Program-made: the position numbers and the translations under genes | NCBI GenBank assembly: GCA_018806915.1 | Contig: JAGKQI010000049.1 | Location: 2,024,400 to 2,088,399 of the forward strand | Length of the DNA: 64,000 nucleotides | DNA from: Phytophthora colocasiae | Lineage: Eukaryota > Oomycota > Peronosporomycetes > Peronosporales > Peronosporaceae | Direction: 5' to 3' | Notes under the pieces: model-generated | What the model saw: only the letters and a program-made list of their open reading frames with translations | Database searches by the model: none | Told to the model about the DNA's origin: nothing | Part shown: one piece after another, positions 30,296 to 41,600 of the stretch | Layout: every line of letters begins with the position of its first letter | Position numbering within the stretch: position 1 is the stretch's first letter

Positions 30296-31248
30296 TTTTC
30301 CCATACTGTTAATATAGGGGCTCGGTACGGACGTGTCCGAGGGTTTGAGTTTTCGGAAAGACGTGTCGCGGACCTAAACTAGTGAGTCTGGAGCTACCTA
30401 AAATTATTAATTTTGGGTTTTCGTCAATTCCGAAGCCCAAACAGCGTGAACTCGGCGGAAAATTAGAGAGTGAAAAAAATAATTGGTCTGAAAATGTATG
30501 ACTGTACTTTCATGTCGTATAGACGGGCCAATCAGACAATTTTTAAAACTTCGTCAATACTTCACTTCAGTATACGAAAATTTGTGAGGTGGGGTATTTT
30601 GATACGGGGAAGATGATGGTGGGATTCGCATGCGACATAGACAGGCCAATCACCCAGTTTTTGAAACTTTCTCAATATTGCACTTCACTATACGAAAACT
30701 TGTGAGGTGGGGTATTTCGATACGGGTAAGATGATGGTGGTATCCCCATGAGACATAGACGGGCCAATTAGCCATTTTTCAAAACTTTCTCAATATTGCA
30801 CTTCAGTATACGAAAATTTGTGAGGTGAGGTTGTTCGATACGGGGAAGATGATGGTAAGACTCCCATGTAGCATAAACGGGCCGAACGCACGTATGTTAA
30901 AAACTCCTTGTATAAGTTAATACTGACTTCATATATTAAATCTGGCCGACACACGAAGTTCCATTGGAAAGAGCATGAAAAAGTACATTGTTTCCATGTG
31001 CGTAAGAAAGGGACACTGTAGATATAGCCAATGATAGAGTAAGAAACGTCTTATTTTTTAAAAACGCCTGTATAAGCTAATACTGACTTAAGATATTAAA
31101 TTTGGTTGATGGACGAGATACCATCGGAAAGAGCATAAAAAGTACGTTAAATCCATCTAAGAATTTTTAATAGCGTGTAAGTATAGCCAAACTTATGACG
31201 AGATTAGTGGGCGTTTGGTGGTGTCAATGTGTAGTAAGTTTGAGTGAG
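30296..31248. repeat. C-related diverged repeat block
   Basis: 30296-30440 matches the right-arm C sequence around 13690-13830 without the solo LTR. 30480-30900 holds three or four degenerate ~120 bp modules. 30900-31150 matches modules near 11180-11340. Diverged from the palindrome arms, so an older copy. Non-coding as far as can be seen. Confidence 0.75.
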
Positions 31249-31915
31249 TTTGCCTTTAAACTTGAATAACTTTGCGAAGACTTAACATATGGAAATGCTA
31301 CTTAGTATGATCGTATAGCGCGTTAAATTTTACATTGAATTAACCTAAGTAGAACGAGCAGACATTAAGTCTAAGTATAGTTATGTCCAGTCAAAGATGA
31401 AATTTTCAAATCACTTTAAAACTTAATAACTTTATCAAAAATAAGATTTGGGAGTGCTACCAAGAATAGTCGTGTAGAGCGTCAGAAACTACGTTAGGTA
31501 CATAAAAGAAGCGTCGCTGAAGTGCAAGAACAGCCGAAGTTAGAGCAGAAAGAGTGAAACTTTTGAAAGAGTGAGTATAGGGAAGTACAAAGTAAGTAAT
31601 TTGACTTTGAACGTGAATAACTTCGCGAAGACTTAACATATAGAAATGCTACTTAGTATAATCGTATAGTGCGTAAAATTCTACATTGAATCCATCTAAG
31701 TAGAACGAGGAGACTTCAAGTCTAAGTATAGTTATGGCCAGTCAAAGGTGATTTTTTTAAAATTCACTTTAACACTTAATAACTTTGTCAAAAATAAGAT
31801 TTGGGAGTGCTACCAAGAATAGTCGTGTAAAGCGTCAGAAACTACGTTAGGTACATAAAAGAACCGTCGCCTATGTGCAAGAACAGCCGAATTTAGAGCA
31901 GGAATAGTGAAAGAG
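31249..31915 (+). repeat. Two-copy tandem repeat, unit ~350 bp
   Basis: The copies start near 31249 and 31601. Both contain CTTAACATAT, GAAATGCTACTTAGTAT, AAGTAGAACGAG and AGTGCTACCAAGAATAGTCG. The second is shortened at its end. Shorter relatives of the unit lie in block A (499-606) and in C (about 8395-8470). Confidence 0.8.
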
Positions 31916-32142
31916 TCATTTTCATTATTAATTCGCAATAATGGAATTAAAATAACAATACAATAATTGTTTAAAGTAATTATTGTAATTTAAATAAAAT
32001 AAGTGGGTACATTGTACCACCTTAATAATTTAATATTTGATAATTTTTTAAAGGTAAAATTTTAAATATAAAAATGGCAAAATTGAAGTACTGAACACAA
32101 CCGACTAAGTACGAATTAGAGTTTATAAAAGATAAACCGCGG
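31916..32142. other. AT-rich spacer before satellite array
   Basis: Dominated by AATTATTG/AATTTAAA-like runs. Contains GGTACATTGTACC (palindromic) and AACCGCGGTT (32134-32143). No ORF. Confidence 0.6.
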
Positions 32143-32157
32143 TTAGGGTTTAGGGTT
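32143..32157 (+). repeat. Telomere-like motif at the array edge
   Basis: TTAGGGTTTAGGGTT, two TTTAGGG-type units, runs directly into the first satellite monomer (CCTATATATATG). In all other monomers that position is preceded by CCGGCGCAA, so the junction is specific to the array end. Confidence 0.65.
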
Positions 32158-32174
32158 CCTATATATATGTTTCA

Positions 32175-32194
32175 GCCGATACACGTGTATCGGC
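32175..32194. promoter_or_regulatory. 20 bp perfect palindrome with CACGTG core (one per monomer)
   Basis: GCCGATACACGTGTATCGGC reads the same on both strands. It lies a few bases after the TATA-like run CCTATATATATG. Retained in essentially every monomer; in the last one (about 63508) two bases are lost. A dimeric protein site (bHLH E-box type) or a hairpin is possible. Confidence 0.7.
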
Positions 32195-32395
32195 GGGGTC
32201 CGGGGGTCCCCCTCAACCGGTTTTGCCCCTCTGTCGGGGGTCCCCTTTGCCCTGTATCGTGGGGTCCCCCAACCCAAAGTTAACAGTTTTGGGCACCTCG
32301 ATATCACTAGTTTGGGGTTTTGAACTCCTTCGCCAGACAGAAGAAGCTCAGGAGGGCCAAGTTGGTGCAAAATTCTCGCGAAAAAAAAACAGCCA
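32195..32395 (+). repeat. Variable part of the satellite monomer (first copy)
   Basis: Contains four G-runs in GGGGTCC contexts, a C-run after ACCGG, a G-run before TTTTGAACTCC and an A-run before CAGCCACTCG. Run lengths change from monomer to monomer (A-run 5 to about 11, G-runs 3 to 5). Almost all length variation between monomers lies here. Confidence 0.8.
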
Positions 32396-32447
32396 CTCGT
32401 AAGATGTCGATGTCTACATGGTTCACTATGAGAATGGACATAGAAGG

Positions 32448-32461
32448 GCGTGTATACACGC
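32448..32461. other. 14 bp perfect palindrome in monomer
   Basis: GCGTGTATACACGC, present in all monomers, six bases before the first CCAAT box. A third palindromic core, TATACGTATA, is at 32722-32731. Confidence 0.65.
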
Positions 32462-32466
32462 AATAA

Positions 32467-32476
32467 CCAATCAGCG
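32467..32476 (+). promoter_or_regulatory. CCAATCAGCG box 1 of monomer
   Basis: Matches the NF-Y-type CCAAT consensus (CCAATCAG). The same 10-mer recurs 132 bp later. Conserved in nearly all monomers; the one at 58014 is changed to CCTATCAGCG. Confidence 0.5.
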
Positions 32477-32598
32477 ATTAGATTGTAATACTGCAGCAAC
32501 TACAGACCTGGCGGGCCTGAAATTTCGCAAGGGTGTCTGTTTGACCATACCGAATCCGACTACAAACCACAGACAGCCGTTTTATGTCAAGTTCGTAG

Positions 32599-32608
32599 CC
32601 AATCAGCG
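32599..32608 (+). promoter_or_regulatory. CCAATCAGCG box 2 of monomer
   Basis: Second identical 10-mer in the same orientation (GTAGCCAATCAGCGG). Two spaced CCAAT boxes per unit would be an unusual coincidence in inert satellite, but function is not shown. Confidence 0.5.
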
Positions 32609-35600
32609 GATAGAAGCAGCCTGCAACAACATTACAGTGGCTACTAGTACACTCACGGATAGAAAGCACGACACGGAATACACGCAGCATACATGCTCGG
32701 TTTCGTGCTGCAAACAGGTGGTATACGTATATACATAGTCGGTGCACATCCTAGAAGCGGAAAAGTGTGTCGTTTGTTTCCTCCCACGTGCGTGTTCGCG
32801 TGCATTGTATACGCCATCTTTACATAGACGGGGCGGAATGGTTGTGCACATACATGACCCGCCACCGGTACCACTCGACGCGCCTTGATCCGTAGATACG
32901 ATTTGCGCCGCGACTTGCCCGCTACCGCCAACTACAACGCACACAGTCTCGTCTCAAAGTTTGTCCTCCGGCCCCACGATCCGGCGCAACCCTATATATG
33001 TTTCAGCCGATACACGTGTATCGGCGGGGTCCGGGGTCCCTCAACCGGTTTTGCCCCTCTGTCGGGGTCCCCTTTGCCCTGTATCGTGGGGTCCCCAACC
33101 CAAAGTTAACAGTTTTGGGCACCTCGATATCACTAGTTTGGGGTTTTGAACTCCTTCGCCAGACAGAAGAAGCTCAGGAGGGCCAAGTTGGTGCAAAATT
33201 CGCGCGAAAAAACAGCCACTCGTAAGATGTCGATGTCTACATGGTTCACTATGAGAATGGATATAGAAGGGCGTGTATACACGCAATAACCAATCAGCGA
33301 TTAGATTGTAATACTGCAGCAACTACAGACCTGGCGGGCCTGAAATTTCGCAAGGGTGTCTGTTTGACCATACCGAATCCGACTACAAACCACAGACAGC
33401 CGTTTTATGTCAAGTTCGTAGCCAATCAGCGGATAGAAGCAGCCTGCAAACAACATTACAGTGGCTACTAGTACACTCACGGATAGAAAGCACGACACGG
33501 AATACACGCAGCATACATGCTCGGTTTCGTGCTGCAAACAGGTGGTATACGTATATACATAGTCGGTGCACATCCTAGAAGCGGAAAAGTGTGTCGTTTG
33601 TTTCCTCCCACGTGCGTGTTCGCGTGCATTGTATACGCCATCTTTACATAGACGGGGCGGAATGGTTGTGCACATACATGACCCGCCACCGGTACCACTC
33701 GACGCGCCTTGATCCGTAGATACGATTTGCGCCGCGACTCTGCCCGCTACCGCCAACTACAACGCACACAGTCTCGTCTCAAAGTTTGTCCTCCGGCCCC
33801 ACGATCCGGCGCAACCCTATATATATGTTTCCAGCCGATACACGTGTATCGGCGGGGTCCGGGGTCCCTCAACCGGTTTTGCCCCTCTGTCGGGGGGTCC
33901 CCTTTGCCCTGTATCGTGGGGTCCCCAACCCAAAGTTAACAGTTTTGGGCACCTCGATATCACTAGTTTGGTTTTGAACTCCTTCGCCAGACAGAAGAAG
34001 CTCAGGAGGGCCAAGTTGGTGCAAAATTCGCGCGAAAAAAAAACAGCCACTCGTAAGATGTCGATGTCTACATGGTTCACTATGAGAATGGACATAGAAG
34101 GGCGTGTATACACGCAATAACCAATCAGCGATTAGATTGTAATACTGCAGCAACTACAGACCTGGCGGGCCTGAAATTTCGCAAGGGTGTCTGTTTGACC
34201 ATACCGAATCCGACTACAAACCACAGACAGCCGTTTTATGTCAAGTTCGTAGCCAATCAGCGGATAGAAGCAGCCTGCAACAACATTACAGTGGCTACTA
34301 GTACACTCACGGATAGAAAGCACGACACGGAATACACGCAGCATACATGCTCGGTTTCGTGCTGCAAACAGGTGGTATACGTATATACATAGTCGGTGCA
34401 CATCCTAGAAGCGGAAAAGTGTGTCGTTTGTTTCCTCCCACGTGCGTGTTCGCGTGCATTGTATACGCCATCTTTACATAGACGGGGCGGAATGGTTGTG
34501 CACATACATGACCCGCCACCGGTACCACTCGACGCGCCTTGATCCGTAGATACGATTTGCGCCGCGACTTGCCCGCTACCGCCAACTACAACGCACACAG
34601 TCTCGTCTCAAAGTTTGTCCTCCGGCCCCACGATCCGGCGCAACCCTATATATATGTTTCAGCCGATACACGTGTATCGGCGGGGTCCGGCAACCGGTTT
34701 TGCCCCTCTGTCGGGGTCCCCTTTGCCCTGTATCGTGGGGTCCCCAACCCAAAGTTAACAGTTTTGGGCACCTCGATATCACTAGTTTGGGGTTTTGAAC
34801 TCCTTCGCCAGACAGAAGAAGCTCAGGAGGGCCAAGTTGGTGCAAAATTCGCGCGAAAAAACAGCCACTCGTAAGATGTCGATGTCTACATGGTTCACTA
34901 TGAGAATGGATATAGAAGGGCGTGTATACACGCAATAACCAATCAGCGATTAGATTGTAATACTGCAGCAACTACAGACCTGGCGGGCCTGAAATTTCGC
35001 AAGGGTGTCTGTTTGACCATACCGAATCCGACTACAAACCACAGACAGCCGTTTTATGTCAAGTTCGTAGCCAATCAGCGGATAGAAGCAGCCTGCAACA
35101 ACATTACAGTGGCTACTAGTACACTCACGGATAGAAAGCACGACACGGAATACACGCAGCATACATGCTCGGTTTCGTGCTGCAAACAGGTGGTATACGT
35201 ATATACATAGTCGGTGCACATCCTAGAAGCGGAAAAGTGTGTCGTTTGTTTCCTCCCACGTGCGTGTTCGCGTGCATTGTATACGCCATCTTTACATAGA
35301 CGGGGCGGAATGGTTGTGCACATACATGACCCGCCACCGGTACCACTCGACGCGCCTTGATCCGTAGATACGATTTGCGCCGCGACTTGCCCGCTACCGC
35401 CAACTACAACGCACACAGTCTCGTCTCAAAGTTTGTCCTCCGGCCCCACGATCCGGCGCAACCCTATATATATGTTTCAGCCGATACACGTGTATCGGCG
35501 GGGTCCGGGGTCCCCTCAACCGGTTTTGCCCCTCTGTCGGGGTCCCCTTTGCCCTGTATCGTGGGGTCCCCAACCCAAAGTTAACAGTTTTGGGCACCTC

Positions 35601-38600
35601 GATATCACTAGTTTGGGTTTTGAACTCCTTCGCCAGACAGAAGAAGCTCAGGAGGGCCAAGTTGGTGCAAAATTCGCGCGAAAAAACAGCCACTCGTAAG
35701 ATGTCGATGTCTACATGGTTCACTATGAGAATGGATATAGAAGGGCGTGTATACACGCAATAACCAATCAGCGATTAGATTGTAATACTGCAGCAACTAC
35801 AGACCTGGCGGGCCTGAAATTTCGCAAGGGTGTCTGTTTGACCATACCGAATCCGACTACAAACCACAGACAGCCGTTTTATGTCAAGTTCGTAGCCAAT
35901 CAGCGGATAGAAGCAGCCTGCAACAACATTACAGTGGCTACTAGTACACTCACGGATAGAAAGCACGACACGGAATACACGCAGCATACATGCTCGGTTT
36001 CGTGCTGCAAACAGGTGGTATACGTATATACATAGTCGGTGCACATCCTAGAAGCGGAAAAGTGTGTCGTTTGTTTCCTCCCACGTGCGTGTTCGCGTGC
36101 ATTGTATACGCCATCTTTACATAGACGGGGCGGAATGGTTGTGCACATACATGACCCGCCACCGGTACCACTCGACGCGCCTTGATCCGTAGATACGATT
36201 TGCGCCGCGACTTGCCCGCTACCGCCAACTACAACGCACACAGTCTCGTCTCAAAGTTTGTCCTCCGGCCCCACGATCCGGCGCAACCCTATATATATGT
36301 TTCAGCCGATACACGTGTATCGGCGGGGTCCGGGGGTCCCCCTCAACCGGTTTTGCCCCTCTGTCGGGGGTCCCCTTTGCCCTGTATCGTGGGGTCCCCA
36401 ACCCAAAGTTAACAGTTTTGGGCACCTCGATATCACTAGTTTGGGGTTTTGAACTCCTTCGCCAGACAGAAGAAGCTCAGGAGGGCCAAGTTGGTGCAAA
36501 ATTCGCGCGAAAAAAAACAGCCACTCGTAAGATGTCGATGTCTACATGGTTCACTATGAGAATGGACATAGAAGAGCGTGTATACACGCAATAACCAATC
36601 AGCGATTAGATTGTAATACTGCAGCAACTACAGACCTGGCGGGCCTGAAATTTCGCAAGGGTGTCTGTTTGACCATACCGAATCCGACTACAAACCACAG
36701 ACAGCCGTTTTATGTCAAGTTCGTAGCCAATCAGCGGATAGAAGCAGCCTGCAAACAACATTACAGTGGCTACTAGTACACTCACGGATAGAAAGCACGA
36801 CACGGAATACACGCAGCATACATGCTCGGTTTCGTGCTGCAAACAGGTGGTATACGTATATACATAGTCGGTGCACATCCTAGAAGCGGAAAAGTGTGTC
36901 GTTTGTTTCCTCCCTCGTGCGTGTTCGCGTGCATTGTATACGCCATCTTTACATAGACGGGGCGGAATGGTTGTGCACATACATGACCCGCCACCGGTAC
37001 CACTCGACGCGCCTTGATCCGTAGATACGATTTGCGCCGCGACTCTGCCCGCTACCGCCAACTACAACGCACACAGTCTCGTCTCAAAGTTTGTCCTCCG
37101 GCCCCACGATCCGGCGCAACCCTATATATATGTTTCCAGCCGATACACGTGTATCGGCGGGGTCCGGGGTCCCCTCAACCGGTTTTGCCCTCTGTCGGGG
37201 GTCCCCTTTGCCCTGTATCGTGGGTCCCCAACCCAAAGTTAACAGTTTTGGGCACCTCGATATCACTAGTTTGTTTTGAACTCCTTCGCCAGACAGAAGA
37301 AGCTCAGGAGGGCCAAGTTGGTGCAAAATTCGCGCGAAAAAACAGCCACTCGTAAGATGTCGATGTCTACATGGTTCACTATGAGAATGGATATAGAAGG
37401 GCGTGTATACACGCAATAACCAATCAGCGATTAGATTGTAATACTGCAGCAACTACAGACCTGGCGGGCCTGAAATTTCGCAAGGGTGTCTGTTTGACCA
37501 TACCGAATCCGACTACAAACCACAGACAGCCGTTTTATGTCAAGTTCGTAGCCAATCAGCGGATAGAAGCAGCCTGCAAACAACATTACAGTGGCTACTA
37601 GTACACTCACGGATAGAAAGCACGACACGGAATACACGCAGCATACATGCTCGGTTTCGTGCTGCAAACAGGTGGTATACGTATATACATAGTCGGTGCA
37701 CATCCTAGAAGCGGAAAAAGTGTGTCGTTTGTTTCCTCCCACGTGCGTGTTCGCGTGCATTGTATACGCCATCTTTACATAGACGGGGCGGAATGGTTGT
37801 GCACATACATGACCCGCCACCGGTACCACTCGACGCGCCTTGATCCGTAGATACGATTTGCGCCGCGACTTGCCCGCTACCGCCAACTACAACGCACACA
37901 GTCTCGTCTCAAAGTTTGTCCTCCGGCCCCACGATCCGGCGCAACCCTATATATATGTTTCCAGCCGATACACGTGTATCGGCGGGGTCCCGGGTCCTCA
38001 ACCGGTTTTGCCCCTCTGTCGGGGGTCCCCTTTGCCCTGTATCGTGGGGTCCCCAACCCAAAGTTAACAGTTTTGGGCACCTCGATATCACTAGTTTGGT
38101 TTTGAACTCCTTCGCCAGACAGAAGAAGCTCAGGAGGGCCAAGTTGGTGCAAAATTCGCGCGAAAAAACAGCCACTCGTAAGATGTCGATGTCTACATGG
38201 TTCACTATGAGAATGGATATAGAAGGGCGTGTATACACGCAATAACCAATCAGCGATTAGATTGTAATACTGCAGCAACTACAGACCTGGCGGGCCTGAA
38301 ATTTCGCAAGGGTGTCTGTTTGACCATACCGAATCCGACTACAAACCACAGACAGCCGTTTTATGTCAAGTTCGTAGCCAATCAGCGGATAGAAGCAGCC
38401 TGCAACAACATTACAGTGGCTACTAGTACACTCACGGATAGAAAGCACGACACGGAATACACGCAGCATACATGCTCGGTTTCGTGCTGCAAACAGGTGG
38501 TATACGTATATACATAGTCGGTGCACATCCTAGAAGCGGAAAAGTGTGTCGTTTGTTTCTCCCTCGTGCGTGTTCGCGTGCATTGTATACGCCATCTTTA

Positions 38601-41600
38601 CATAGACGGGGCGGAATGGTTGTGCACATACATGACCCGCCACCGGTACCACTCGACGCGCCTTGATCCGTAGATACGATTTGCGCCGCGACTTGCCCGC
38701 TACCGCCAACTACAACGCACACAGTCTCGTCTCAAAGTTTGTCCTCCGGCCCCACGATCCGGCGCAACCCTATATATGTTTCAGCCGATACACGTGTATC
38801 GGCGGGGTCCGGGGTCCTCAACCTGTTTTTCCCCTCTGTAGGGGGTCCCCTTTGACCTTTATCGTGGTGTCCCCAACCCAAAGTTAACAGTTTTGGGCAC
38901 CTCGATATCACTAGTTTGTTTTGAACTCCTTCGCCAGACAGAAGAAGCTCAGGAGGGCCAAGTTGGTGCAAAATTCGCGCGAAAAAACAGCCACTCGTAA
39001 GATGTCGATGTCTACATGGTTCACTATGAGAATGGATATAGAAGGGCGTGTATACACGCAATAACCAATCAGCGATTAGATTGTAATACTGCAGCAACTA
39101 CAGACCTGGCGGGCCTGAAATTTCGCAAGGGTGTCTGTTTGACCATACCGAATCCGACTACAAACCACAGACAGCCGTTTTATGTCAAGTTCGTAGCCAA
39201 TCAGCGGATAGAAGCAGCCTGCAACAACATTACAGTGGCTACTAGTACACTCACGGATAGAAAGCACGACACGGAATACACGCAGCATACATGCTCGGTT
39301 TCGTGCTGCAAACAGGTGGTATACGTATATACATAGTCGGTGCACATCCTAGAAGCGGAAAAGTGTGTCGTTTGTTTCCTCCCACGTGCGTGTTCGCGTG
39401 CATTGTATACGCCATCTTTACATAGACGGGGCGGAAATGGTTGTGCACATACATGACCCGCCACCGGTACCACTCGACGCGCCTTGATCCGTAGATACGA
39501 TTTGCGCCGCGACTTGCCCGCTACCGCCAACTACAACGCACACAGTCTCGTCTCAAAGTTTGTCCTCCGGCCCCACGATCCGGCGCAACCCTATATATAT
39601 GTTTCAGCCGATACACGTGTATCGGCGGGGTCCGGGGTCCCCTCAACCGGTTTTGCCTCTCTGTCGGGGTCCCTTTGCCCTGTATCGTGGGGTCCCCAAC
39701 CCAAAGTTAACAGTTTTGGGCACCTCGATATCACTAGTTTGGTTTTGAACTCCTTCGCCAGACAGAAGAAGCTCAGGAGGGCCAAGTTGGTGCAAAATTC
39801 GCGCGAAAAAACAGCCACTCGTAAGATGTCGATGTCTACATGGTTCACTATGAGAATGGATATAGAAGGGCGTGTATACACGCAATAACCAATCAGCGAT
39901 TAGATTGTAATACTGCAGCAACTACAGACCTGGCGGGCCTGAAATTTCGCAAGGGTGTCTGTTTGACCATACCGAATCCGACTACAAACCACAGACAGCC
40001 GTTTTATGTCAAGTTCGTAGCCAATCAGCGGATAGAAGCAGCCTGCAAACAACATTACAGTGGCTACTAGTACACTCACGGATAGAAAGCACGACACGGA
40101 ATACACGCAGCATACATGCTCGGTTTCGTGCTGCAAACAGGTGGTATACGTATATACATAGTCGGTGCACATCCTAGAAGCGGAAAAGTGTGTCGTTTGT
40201 TTCCTCCCACGTGCGTGTTCGCGTGCATTGTATACGCCATCTTTACATAGACGGGGCGGAAATGGTTGTGCACATACATGACCCGCCACCGGTACCACTC
40301 GACGCGCCTTGATCCGTAGATACGATTTGCGCCGCGACTTGCCCGCTACCGCCAACTACAACGCACACAGTCTCGTCTCAAAGTTTGTCCTCCGGCCCCA
40401 CGATCCGGCGCAACCCTATATATATGTTTCAGCCGATACACGTGTATCGGCGGGGTCCGGGGGTCCCCTCAACCGGTTTTGCCTCTGTCGGGGGTCCCTT
40501 TGCCCTGTATCGTGGGGTCCCCAACCCAAAGTTAACAGTTTTGGGCACCTCGATATCACTAGTTTGGGTTTTGAACTCCTTCGCCAGACAGAAGAAGCTC
40601 AGGAGGGCCAAGTTGGTGCAAAATTCGCGCGAAAAAACAGCCACTCGTAAGATGTCGATGTCTACATGGTTCACTATGAGAATGGATATAGAAGGGCGTG
40701 TATACACGCAATAACCAATCAGCGATTAGATTGTAATACTGCAGCAACTACAGACCTGGCGGGCCTGAAATTTCGCAAGGGTGTCTGTTTGACCATACCG
40801 AATCCGACTACAAACCACAGACAGCCGTTTTATGTCAAGTTCGTAGCCAATCAGCGGATAGAAGCAGCCTGCAACAACATTACAGTGGCTACTAGTACAC
40901 TCACGGATAGAAAGCACGACACGGAATACACGCAGCATACATGCTCGGTTTCGTGCTGCAAACAGGTGGTATACGTATATACATAGTCGGTGCACATCCT
41001 AGAAGCGGAAAAGTGTGTCGTTTGTTTCCTCCCACGTGCGTGTTCGCGTGCATTGTATACGCCATCTTTACATAGACGGGGCGGAATGGTTGTGCACATA
41101 CATGACCCGCCACCGGTACCACTCGACGCGCCTTGATCCGTAGATACGATTTGCGCCGCGACTTGCCCGCTACCGCCAACTACAACGCACACAGTCTCGT
41201 CTCAAAGTTTGTCCTCCGGCCCCACGATCCGGCGCAACCCTATATATATGTTTCAGCCGATACACGTGTATCGGCGGGGTCCGGGGTCCCTCAACCGGTT
41301 TTGCCTCTGTCGGGGGTCCCTTGCCCTGTATCGTGGGGTCCCCCAACCCAAATTTAACAGTTTTGGGCACCTCTATATCACTAGTTTGGGTTTTGAACTC
41401 CTTCGCCAGACAGAAGAAGCTAAGGAGGGCCAAGTTGGTGAAAAATTCGCGCGAAAAAAAAAAAGCCACTCGTAAGATGTCGATGTCTACATGGTTCACT
41501 ATTAGAATGGATATAGAAGGGCGTGTATACACGCAATAACCAATCAGCGATTAGATTGTAATACTGCAGCAACTACAGACCTGGCGGGCCTGAAATTTCG

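Noticed and set aside
32418..32738. Recurring 106-codon ORF (MVHYENG...) in most satellite monomers as a protein gene family
   Set aside because: Its integrity follows from monomer homogenisation. Several other frames on both strands are equally conserved, a common extra A truncates it in seven monomers, and no domain is visible.
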